Assembly (NCBI RefSeq): GCF_002240355.1
Contig: NZ_CP016353.1
Coordinates: 6,487,001 to 6,551,000 of the forward strand
Direction: 5' to 3'
Length of the DNA stretch: 64,000 bases
Source of the DNA: Prauserella marina
GTDB lineage: Bacteria > Actinomycetota > Actinomycetes > Mycobacteriales > Pseudonocardiaceae
Each line of letters opens with the position of its first letter. Position 1 is the stretch's first letter. A program made the position numbers and the translations under genes. The notes under the pieces were generated by a model. That model saw only the letters and a program-made list of their open reading frames with translations. It did not search any database and was not told where the DNA came from. This document shows, one piece after another, positions 17,337-25,034 of the stretch.

Positions 17337-18341
17337 CTAGTAGGTGATGTACACGTCGGTTTCCAGATCGGCCGTGCCCGGTTTGGGAGCGGCCTTCGCC
17401 TCGTCTACGGCGACGTCGATCAACTCGGCGACCGAACTGTCCACTTCGTCCAATGCGCTTTCCTTGAGTAGCCCGGTTTCGGTGACCCGCTTCCTGAACC
17501 GCTTGAGGCAGTCGAGGTTTTCCCTCGCCTTCGCGACCTCGTCGGCACGATAGGTCTGCTGGTCTCCCTCGAAATGTCCGAAGTAGCGGGTGAACTTGAC
17601 CTCGACAAGCGTCGGGCCGCCGCCCGCTCTCGCCCGCTCGATCGCCTCTCCGACCGCCTCGTGCACCGCGAAGAAGTCGAAGCCGTCGACAATGACGCCC
17701 GGCATGCCGAACCCGGCGGCCCTGTCCGCGATGTTGTCGGCCGCGACCGACCAGGTGCTCGCCGTCGCTTCGGCGTAGCCGTTGTTCTCGGCCACGAAGA
17801 TCGCGGGCAGATTCCACACCGAGGCAAGGTTGAGCGCTTCGAGTGTCGTTCCCTGGTTGCTCGCGCCGTCGCCGAAGAACGCGACACCCACGCCGCCCGT
17901 TCCCTGTTTCTTCGCCGCGAGCGCCGTTCCGCAGATCAGCGGAGGACCGCCGCCGACGATCCCGTTGGCACCCAGCATTCCTTTCGAAAGGTCGGCGATG
18001 TGCATCGAGCCGCCCTTGCCGTGACACGAACCGGTCGTTCTGCCGTAGATCTCGGCCATCATCGCCTTGACGTCGACGCCCTTCGCGATGCAATGTCCGT
18101 GGCCCCTGTGCGTACTTGCGATGGTGTCGCGCTCGTCGAGGTGCATGCACACGCCGGTGGCCGATGCCTCCTCACCCGCGTAGAGGTGCACGAAACCCGC
18201 GATCTCGCCGGTCGCGAACTCGGCGTGCAGCCGTTCCTCGAAGTTCCTGATCGTGCGCATCGTCCGGTAGGCGTCGAGCAGTGCGCTTTCGCCGAGTTCC
18301 CCGTGAGGGCTGGTTGACTTGTCGGACAAGGTATCCGTCAT
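17337..18341 (-). CDS. acoA: Acetoin dehydrogenase E1 alpha subunit
   Basis: 334 residues. The thiamine-diphosphate motif is intact (FFGDGASNQGTTLEALNLAS ... NNGYAEAT), along with the phosphorylation-loop region RTTGSCHGKGGSMH. It acts in the cytoplasm as the alpha half of the E1 heterotetramer. It lies 22 bases after acoX and 13 before acoB in one operon read as acoX-acoA-acoB-acoC. Confidence 0.93.
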   Translation of the reverse strand: MTDTLSDKSTSPHGELGESALLDAYRTMRTIRNFEERLHAEFATGEIAGFVHLYAGEEASATGVCMHLDERDTIASTHRGHGHCIAKGVDVKAMMAEIYGRTTGSCHGKGGSMHIADLSKGMLGANGIVGGGPPLICGTALAAKKQGTGGVGVAFFGDGASNQGTTLEALNLASVWNLPAIFVAENNGYAEATASTWSVAADNIADRAAGFGMPGVIVDGFDFFAVHEAVGEAIERARAGGGPTLVEVKFTRYFGHFEGDQQTYRADEVAKARENLDCLKRFRKRVTETGLLKESALDEVDSSVAELIDVAVDEAKAAPKPGTADLETDVYITY

Positions 18342-18363
18342 CGCGGTGACGCTCCTTCCTCGC

Positions 18364-19443
18364 TCACAGTGCGCTGAGTTCTTCGCCGAGCCGCCGGTGC
18401 GACTGGCTTTGCTCCGTGCGAAGCGATCCGGTGCGCGCCGCTTCGGCGAGTACCGCGGCCACGTCGACGCACCGAGGCCCCTCCTCGCTCAACCGCACCG
18501 TCGCGGCCGTATCGCCGCTCAGCTCCAGTTCCCGTTCCCCGTCGACGGCGATCACCCCGTGCGGGACTCCGATCGCGACTCGCTCGCCGACCGGCAACCG
18601 GCGCCACGACCGAACACCGACGGGCACGACAAGGCCGGGTGCGATCGGGGCGTGCACGACCCACGCCGCCTCTTCCGGCGGAGCGAAGGTCAACGCGACT
18701 CCTGTCGGCTCGTCGCGCGGACTGGGGCACAACTGGCCCGCGACGCTGGAAAGACCGATCCCATCCGGTTCGGCGAACGTGCAGAACAGTTCGGCGAGCA
18801 AGGTCGGATCCCACAGTGCCCGCGAAGCGACATGCCGGGCGGTCGAGGTACACACGTCGACGAGCGCGGGCTCGGTGCGATCACCCGCCGTCACTTCGAG
18901 CAACCCCGCGCGGCGGATGCCGGTGGTGATCGCTCCCGTGGCGACGAGCCCACCGGCAAGCCCGGCCACCGTCGCCTCGTGCATCTTGGGGAAAGCGTTG
19001 TTGGTGCCGGTCGAGAGCGCGAGCAGCGGAACATCTCCGCACGCGCCTGCCGCGACGCGAGCGGTGCCGTCGCCTCCGAGGCACACGATCAGTTCGGCAC
19101 CCGCGGCGACCATCCTGGTCACGGCGTTGGTGGTGTCGTCGGCAGTGCCGGTCAAGGGATCCTCGTCGCAGAATTCGACGAGCGGCCACGGGCCTTCGCG
19201 CTCAGGGCGCCTCGTGCGCAATGCGCGAAGTACGGCGGCCGAGATGCCGCCGAGATCCGTGGACAGCAACGCCCTGCCGACGCCGACCGAGGCGAAAGCC
19301 GAGAGCAGGCGGCGAACCATGTTGGCCTTCTCGGCGGTGGGGAACACCGAAGCCTGGGCGACGAGACGCCGGATGTCTCGCCCGGAAGCCGGGTTCGCGA
19401 CGACTCCCACCGTCACCGGACGCGCGCCCACAATCACCTCCAC
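18364..19443 (-). CDS. acoX: AcoX-like NAD/diacylglycerol kinase-fold protein
   Basis: 359 residues. NAD-kinase-fold motifs are clear: VGVVANPASGRDIRRLVAQA, LIVCLGGDGTARV and ALSTGTNNAFPKMHEATVAG. AcoX proteins accompany acetoin dehydrogenase genes in many bacteria; their exact reaction is not settled. It is the first gene of the operon. A GTG at 19443 opens the frame; GTG codons slightly downstream, after GGAGG, are alternative starts. The upstream region carries no clear promoter that I can name. Confidence 0.87.
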   Translation of the reverse strand: MEVIVGARPVTVGVVANPASGRDIRRLVAQASVFPTAEKANMVRRLLSAFASVGVGRALLSTDLGGISAAVLRALRTRRPEREGPWPLVEFCDEDPLTGTADDTTNAVTRMVAAGAELIVCLGGDGTARVAAGACGDVPLLALSTGTNNAFPKMHEATVAGLAGGLVATGAITTGIRRAGLLEVTAGDRTEPALVDVCTSTARHVASRALWDPTLLAELFCTFAEPDGIGLSSVAGQLCPSPRDEPTGVALTFAPPEEAAWVVHAPIAPGLVVPVGVRSWRRLPVGERVAIGVPHGVIAVDGERELELSGDTAATVRLSEEGPRCVDVAAVLAEAARTGSLRTEQSQSHRRLGEELSAL

Positions 19444-19618
19444 GGTGTGTCACACGTCACCATCGACGTGTGACTCCCATGGCACTACCGAAGGGCGCTG
19501 CTGGGAAGGAGTTGCAGGGGGTTGCAACCGGAATGGAGCCGTCTTTGACCGGAGTGGGTGTCGGGTGTGGCCGGGCGGCCGGGCGGCTAGGTGACTCGGT
19601 CCGGGCAGCTTGGTCCGG

Positions 19619-19723
19619 GTGCGGAACTCGCCGACCTGGACGGGGAACTCGCGCGGCCGAGTGCGGAACTCGCCGGCCTGAGTGCAGAAGTCGGCGGTCT
19701 GAGCGGGGGACTCGCGCGGCTAC
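19619..19723 (+). repeat. 21-nt modular repeat array, locus 1 (five units)
   Basis: Five tandem 21-nt units with the pattern GYGSRGAACTCGCSSRSCTGA start at 19619, 19640, 19661, 19682 and 19703. The last unit runs into the desaturase stop codon. The same unit type recurs at 21731-21793 and 45937-46254. Because the period is a multiple of three, reading frames stay open through it and create false ORFs. Confidence 0.8.
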
Positions 19724-20667
19724 TTCGCCGTGGCGAGACGGTCGAGTCGCGCCGAGGTCGGCCACCGGACGTCTCGCGCCCACCCCAGCTTCTCGAACAG
19801 CCAGATCACCCTTGCCGAGATGTCGATCTGCCCACGCAACACACCGTGCCGCGCGCAGGTCGGGTCGGCGTGGTGCAGGTTGTGCCACGCCTCGCCGAAC
19901 GAGAAGATCGCCAGCGGCCAGAAGTTGGCGGCCTTGTCCCTGCTGGTGAAGGGACGCTCGCCGATCATGTGGCAAATCGAGTTCACGGACCAGGTCACAT
20001 GGTGCAGCAAGCCCACTCGCACCAGACCCGCCCAGAAGAACGCCGTCACGCCGCCCCACACCGACCAGGTGATCAAGCCACCGGCGATGCCCGGCAGCAG
20101 CAGGCTCATGGCGATCCACAGCGGGAAGAGCCTGTCGACCATCCTGATGTCCTTGTCGGCAAGGAGGTCGGGGGCGAACCGCTGCGAGTTGGTGACCTCG
20201 CGATCGAACAGCCAGCCCATGTGCGCGTGCCAGAATCCCTTCGCAAGCGCCCTCGGTCCGGTACCGAACAACCACGGCGAGTGTGGATCGCCCGCCCTGT
20301 CGGAGAAGGCGTGGTGCCGCCGGTGATCCGCGACCCATGTGGTGACCTGACCTTGCGCGGCAAAGCTTCCCGCGATGGCGAGCGCGACTCGAAGCGCGCG
20401 GTTGGCCTTGAAAGAGCCGTGCGTGAACAGCCGGTGGTACCCGACCGTCACCCCCAAGCCGCTGATCACGAAGAAGAAGGCGCCGAGCCCGACATCGATC
20501 CAGCTCAAACCCCAGCCCCAGGCGAAGGGAACAGCCACAGCCACCGCGACGAGCGGCACGATCACGAACGCTTTGACCGTGACGTGCTCCGGAAGCGAGG
20601 TCCGCCCGGAGATCATGGGTTTCGGACGACGTGGTCGCGATTCTGTCGGGGACGGCGAAGCAGACAT
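19720..20667 (-). CDS. Membrane fatty-acid (acyl-CoA) delta-9-type desaturase
   Basis: 315 residues. The three histidine boxes of integral-membrane desaturases are present: HRLFTH, HRRHH and HNLHH, between four hydrophobic segments. The order and spacing match stearoyl-CoA 9-desaturases. The enzyme introduces a cis double bond into membrane acyl chains using O2 and an electron donor that is not encoded here. The ATG at 20667 follows GAGG at 5 bases; a GTG two codons earlier is possible. The stop codon lies inside the 21-nt repeat array. Confidence 0.93.
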   Translation of the reverse strand: MSASPSPTESRPRRPKPMISGRTSLPEHVTVKAFVIVPLVAVAVAVPFAWGWGLSWIDVGLGAFFFVISGLGVTVGYHRLFTHGSFKANRALRVALAIAGSFAAQGQVTTWVADHRRHHAFSDRAGDPHSPWLFGTGPRALAKGFWHAHMGWLFDREVTNSQRFAPDLLADKDIRMVDRLFPLWIAMSLLLPGIAGGLITWSVWGGVTAFFWAGLVRVGLLHHVTWSVNSICHMIGERPFTSRDKAANFWPLAIFSFGEAWHNLHHADPTCARHGVLRGQIDISARVIWLFEKLGWARDVRWPTSARLDRLATAK

Positions 20668-20823
20668 GGACACCTCAGGGTTTCGGCTGTTCTTGGCGTT
20701 GTCGTCGGGGCTTGGTGAGGTACGTGCGTCTCGCGGGTTACGGGCGCAGCAATTTTGGCGCCCCGTCCCGTACGCACGGACGAGCGCCCCGCTTCTGACA
20801 CCTGGATGAGCCGTACTCGCGGC

Positions 20824-20988
20824 TAGGTCGTGTCTGATGAACCTCTGCCGTGCGAGCGGGGATCAGCGTGGTTCCTCGCAAGGCGGAGGGAAGTCCTCGT
20901 ACCGGGTTGTACTCGGGCTTTCCGACAACGCGGCGAGGGGGCACGCTGGCCCCGCGCAGTAGGCTACGGGTTTGTCGGACACGACCTA
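20824..20988 (+). mobile_element. MITE-like element, copy B
   Basis: 165 bp, the reverse-oriented partner of copy A at 13715-13880. The ends read TAGGTCGTGTCTGATGAACC and, inverted, TAGGTCGTGTCCGACAAACC, flanked by CTAG on both sides. It sits in the otherwise empty 497-bp gap between the desaturase and the thioesterase (20668-21164); I see no other feature there. Confidence 0.87.
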
Positions 20989-21164
20989 GGGCCGACCCCC
21001 ATCGGCCTTTGGATCAAATTTTGGTCGAGCTCCTATGGAAGGCGCCGCCGGGGGGTTGACTCCGTTCTGCTGAGCGGACTTACTGAGCAATACCTACCTT
21101 CCGGACGCTACCCGATAGCCCGGCGGTGCGCCAAGAACTCAGAGTGGACAGCTAGATTCGAAGC

Positions 21165-21575
21165 GTGACTTACGCTCACTGGGAGTTGGTTCCGACCAGG
21201 TGGAAGGACAACGACGTATATGGGCACGTCAACAACGTTGTCCACTACTCGTTGATGGACACGGTGATCAACGACTGGCTGATCACCGAAGGCGGACTCG
21301 ACATTCACACCGGCGACGCGATCGGTCTGTGTGTCGAATCGCACTGCAACTACCTCGCGGCCGTCGAGTTCCCCGAGAAGCTCGCGATCGGCCTGCGCGT
21401 GGGAAAACTGGGCCGATCGAGTGTTCGCTACGAAATCGGAATACACCGCGCGAACCGGTCGGAAGTGGTCGCCGAAGGTCATTTCGTGCACGTGTTCGTC
21501 GACAGGACGAGTCGCCGCCCCGTCGAGATCACCGGCCGGCTTCGCGCCTCACTCGAAGCGCTCGTCGTCGACTGA
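21165..21575 (+). CDS. Acyl-CoA thioesterase, YbgC/FadM type
   Basis: 136 residues, one hotdog domain. The catalytic region WKDNDVYGHVNNVVHYSLMD is the 4-hydroxybenzoyl-CoA thioesterase motif with the nucleophilic/base Asp and the VNN helix. The family cleaves acyl-CoA in the cytoplasm. The start is GTG at 21165 without a clear ribosome site, so it may be leaderless. It converges on the ABC transporter gene, whose stop is 11 bases away. Confidence 0.88.
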   Translation: MTYAHWELVPTRWKDNDVYGHVNNVVHYSLMDTVINDWLITEGGLDIHTGDAIGLCVESHCNYLAAVEFPEKLAIGLRVGKLGRSSVRYEIGIHRANRSEVVAEGHFVHVFVDRTSRRPVEITGRLRASLEALVVD

Positions 21576-21585
21576 GCGCCGGTGC

Positions 21586-23412
21586 TCAAGGCTGCTTGCC
21601 GAGCGGGACATCGGTTCCAGCGACCCGGTCCGCATGGGCTGAAGCCGGTCGGGTCTCGCGCTCCCCGCGACCGCGCGCCTGCCTGGGTATCGGGTGTTCG
21701 ACCTCCGGTTCGTCACTGTCGTGCGCTCGAATGCGCATCTCGGCGTCCCGGGCGGGGATCTCGGCGTCCTGAGTGCGGATGTCGGCGTGGTGCTTTGGCT
21801 CCGTTCCCAGCACCAGGACCCTGCCCTGCCTCGGCGACGGACCCGGCCCGGACGTCATCACCACCAGGGTTCCGCCACGCGCCGCGAACGCCCTTTCGGC
21901 TCGCGCCTCGGCTTCGGCTGTCAGGCAGGAGGTCGCCTCGTCGAGCACCACCACCTTCGCCGGGCTCGCGTACAACCTCGCCAGCGCGAGCAACTGCGCG
22001 TCAGCGACCGAAAGGCCGCGATTCCGGTGGCCGACCTCGCCGGACAACCCACCGAGCCGTTCGACGACCTCACCCGCGCCGACCGCCGCGACGGAGACCA
22101 GCAACTGGCCATCCGTCACCGACCCCGCCGACAGCGAGGACACGGTCAGATTCTCCCGCACCGAACCCGCGAAGAGGTACGGCTCACTCGGCAGGTAGCC
22201 GACGATCCGGTGCCGCTCGGCAGGCGCGATCCTGCTGACCGGTTCGCCGCCGAGCAGCACCCTTCCCCGCTGCGGTTCGAGCTGTCCGGTGAGCAGCGCC
22301 GCGAACGTCGACTTGCCGAGCCCGCTCTCGCCGACGACCGTCAGGCGATCGCCGGGAACGAGGTCGAGGCTCAGCCCTTCGACGATCGGCTCGGCATCCG
22401 GTCCCCAGCGAAACGTCACCCCGCGCAGACTGATGCCCGCGTGCCCGGGAGCGACGGATCCGGCAGGCAGCGGGTCGGGCTTGCCTCCACCGCCGAGTCC
22501 TCGCAGCGCGGTGAACAGCTTCCCCGTGGTTCCACTCGTCGTAGCGAGTCCGTTGAAGGCAGGCAACACTCCCAGCACGAGATAGCACAGCACACCAAAA
22601 GCGGCGCCTTGCGTGAGCCGACCTTCCGCGACCATGCCCGGTGCCACGAATCCGACCCCGAGCAACGGGACGAGCAGGCCGAAACCGACGGCGACAGCCC
22701 GCACGGCCGCCATGCGCGCGACGGCGATGGCCGCTCGTTCGGATCGGTCGACATCGGCGCACACACCTGCCGCCGCCGAAGCTTCCGCCCCGCACGACAC
22801 GACGTCGCGCATGCCTGCGAACACGTCGGCGGCGGATCGTTCCGCCCGCTCCTGAGCCAGCGCAAGGTCCTGCTGCCTGGCCAGCGATCTCGGCATCGAC
22901 AGCACGACGATCACCGACGACAACAGCACCGGCACGACGACGATCAACGCCAGTTGCCACGCGAACACGAAAAGCCCTGCCATCGCCGCGACCCCGGTGA
23001 CGACGAGCCCTCTGATCTCGCCGAGCAGGCGCCCGGTCGCCTGCCTGACGTCTTCGATCCGCAGCAGAATCCCCGGCACGTCCGGTTCGCCGATGCGGCA
23101 CCTCGGCAGCGCCCGCACGCCGAGGACACCGCGAACGACCGCGCCCGCGAGCACGTCACGTAGCGGCTCCACGACCGAACCCAGCCTGCTGAACACCAGC
23201 AGCGAGCCAAGCGCGCCAACCCCGAAGAGCGCGAGAAGTACCCCGAGCACGCCGATTCCGAACGCGACCCTTCCCTGCTGGAAGCCTTCGCTCACCGCAC
23301 GCTCGACAAGCCATCCGGTCGCGAAAGCGGGAACGCCTTCGATCACGGAGCAGCCGAGCAGCACGAGCAGTGCTCGCCACCGCTCGCCGATCGTCCTCAG
23401 GTACAGCCTCAT
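21586..23412 (-). CDS. ABC exporter half-transporter (membrane + ATPase), lanthipeptide locus
   Basis: 608 residues: six-helix membrane domain (about 1-290), then an ATPase domain with Walker A GESGLGKST, a signature region weakened to GHRNRGLSVADAQLLALARL, and Walker B VVLDEATSCL. The pair with the upstream half-transporter suggests a heterodimeric exporter, likely for the peptide made by the neighbouring LanKC. Its ATG overlaps the upstream stop (ATGA). The natural end after RVLVLGT is followed by an extension of roughly 70 residues that contains three 21-nt repeat units (21731-21793) and looks like added, disordered sequence. Confidence 0.88.
   Translation of the reverse strand: MRLYLRTIGERWRALLVLLGCSVIEGVPAFATGWLVERAVSEGFQQGRVAFGIGVLGVLLALFGVGALGSLLVFSRLGSVVEPLRDVLAGAVVRGVLGVRALPRCRIGEPDVPGILLRIEDVRQATGRLLGEIRGLVVTGVAAMAGLFVFAWQLALIVVVPVLLSSVIVVLSMPRSLARQQDLALAQERAERSAADVFAGMRDVVSCGAEASAAAGVCADVDRSERAAIAVARMAAVRAVAVGFGLLVPLLGVGFVAPGMVAEGRLTQGAAFGVLCYLVLGVLPAFNGLATTSGTTGKLFTALRGLGGGGKPDPLPAGSVAPGHAGISLRGVTFRWGPDAEPIVEGLSLDLVPGDRLTVVGESGLGKSTFAALLTGQLEPQRGRVLLGGEPVSRIAPAERHRIVGYLPSEPYLFAGSVRENLTVSSLSAGSVTDGQLLVSVAAVGAGEVVERLGGLSGEVGHRNRGLSVADAQLLALARLYASPAKVVVLDEATSCLTAEAEARAERAFAARGGTLVVMTSGPGPSPRQGRVLVLGTEPKHHADIRTQDAEIPARDAEMRIRAHDSDEPEVEHPIPRQARGRGERETRPASAHADRVAGTDVPLGKQP
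21731..21793 (+). repeat. 21-nt modular repeat array, locus 2 (three units, inside a gene)
   Basis: Three 21-nt units (21731, 21752, 21773) of the form GNGSGGATCTCGGCGTCCTGA, the same family as the arrays at 19.6 and 46 kb. They lie within the 3' end of the ABC transporter gene on the opposite strand and encode DIRTQDAEIPARDAEMRI there. Confidence 0.75.
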
Positions 23413-25004
23413 CGTGGTCCGCCTTCGGCGAAGACGGCACGATAGGCGGGTTCGGCGAGCAGGTCCTCGTGTTTCGCGACGGCTCGCACCCTTCCGTGCG
23501 CGAGCCAGACGACGACGTCGGCGGACTCGGCCGTCGCGGCGCTGCCCGTCACCACGACCCTGGTCTTTCCCCGCAGTGAACGGAAGGCGAGATCTTCGGT
23601 TCCCCGCTCGGCGATCAGCACGCGCGGACCACGCACGATCGCCCTCGCCAGCCCGATACGTCGGGTCTCCTCTTCGGACAACGGCAGGTGCCGCAAGGAA
23701 GTGTGGTGACCTTAGGGCAGCCTCGCGACAAGACCGCCGACCCCTGCCGCGGCGCACGCGCGGTCGACGGCCCGCGAACCGGCCCAGCTTCCGTACGCGA
23801 TCGCGTCGGCGAAGCTCGTACCCACCAGCCGAGGCCGGGTGGGCGCGTAGCCGATGGCGGCGCGCAACTGTGCCGGCGCCAGTTCGGCCATCCGGACCCC
23901 GTCGAGCAGCACCTCGCCCGTTTCGACGGGACGAAGCCCCGCGAGCACGCCCGCGAGCGCCTCCGTGCCGACCGCCGAGCGGCCGACGACGGCGACAGCA
24001 CTGCCTGACCGCACCGTCAGGTCGACCTCTCGCAGCACCGTACCGACGCTGACGCCGCGCAACGCGATCGTTCCCTTGCCAGGCGGCAGTTTCGCGGTCC
24101 CGGCCATCGGCGCGGGGCTCGCACGGATCTCGGCGACGCGCTCGGCACTCGACCTGGCTCTCCTGAGTTCGCCGACGAGCCCGATTCGCGGCACGAAGCT
24201 CGCCCCGAGCGCCGCGTAACAGCACGCGGCGAGCAGTTCGCCGATGGTCAGTCTGCCCGCCGTGACACCGAATCCAGCCGCGCACAGCACGGCGAGGCAG
24301 GTGAGCGGCAACGCGAGTCGGGCTGGCCAGGTCGCGCGGGCCGCCGCGCGCCACCTTTCGACACCGGCGGTGTGCATCAGCGGCAACGGGCGGAGCACTC
24401 GGCGGGCCTCGTGTTCGGCGATGCCGCTTTCCGCGATCGTCCTGAGTCCGGCGACGGCGTGGCGCAGCAGCGCGGAGAGTTCGCTCGCCGGACGGTGCTC
24501 ACCCGAGTCTTCGGCATCGAGAGCATGGCGCGCCTTCGCGGCGAGGGGAACCGCGAACAACACGCTGATCACGAAGGCGCCGAGCAGCCTCCAGTCGAGG
24601 ATCGCGAGCAGCACCAGCGAACCAGAGGACACGAGCACGGCTGAGACAAGCGCGGCGAAGAGAGCGGGCCGCGAGCCCGCTGTCGCGCAGTCCGTGGTGA
24701 ACCCGCGCCGCGCCGCGCCGATCCCTGGCGGCGATGCGGTCCCGAACCCGCACAGCTGCCTTGTCAGCCCCCTGCGCAACCGGGCGGTCATCGTCGCGGT
24801 GATCCCGGCAGCGAGCAGCGTCGCGGCTGCGGACGCGCCGAGCTGGCTGCCTCCGACCGCGAGCAGCGCACCGAGCCGCGACCAGTTCAGCTCACCGGCG
24901 ACGACGGCGTCGGCGACAGCGGACAGCGCGTAGGGCGTCACCAGCGTCGCCGCGGCGGCAAGCACCGTGAGCAGCAGCAGTCCCGCTTCGCGCCGGTCGC
25001 TCAC
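23409..25004 (-). pseudogene. ABC half-transporter interrupted by an in-frame TAA
   Basis: A membrane-plus-ATPase half-transporter of 531 codons. Residues 1-430 include the membrane domain and a degenerate Walker A (GRSAVGTEAL, lacking the invariant GKS/T). At 23712-23714 the frame reads CTG CCC TAA GGT. After it the same frame continues HHTSLRHLPLSEEETRRIGL with an ABC signature-like helix and ATPase end up to 23409. A single G-to-T change from GAA would explain it. The start is GTG at 25004 with AGGAGGGCGGG upstream. The missing Walker lysine suggests this was always the non-hydrolysing partner of a heterodimer. Sequencing error or read-through cannot be excluded. Confidence 0.85.
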
Positions 25005-25034
25005 CCCGCCCTCCTAGCCTGCTCGTCGTCGGAA

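Noticed and set aside
21044-21082. 12-codon frame MEGAAGGLTPFC as a possible peptide gene
   Set aside because: Too short, no ribosome site, and unrelated to known precursor patterns.
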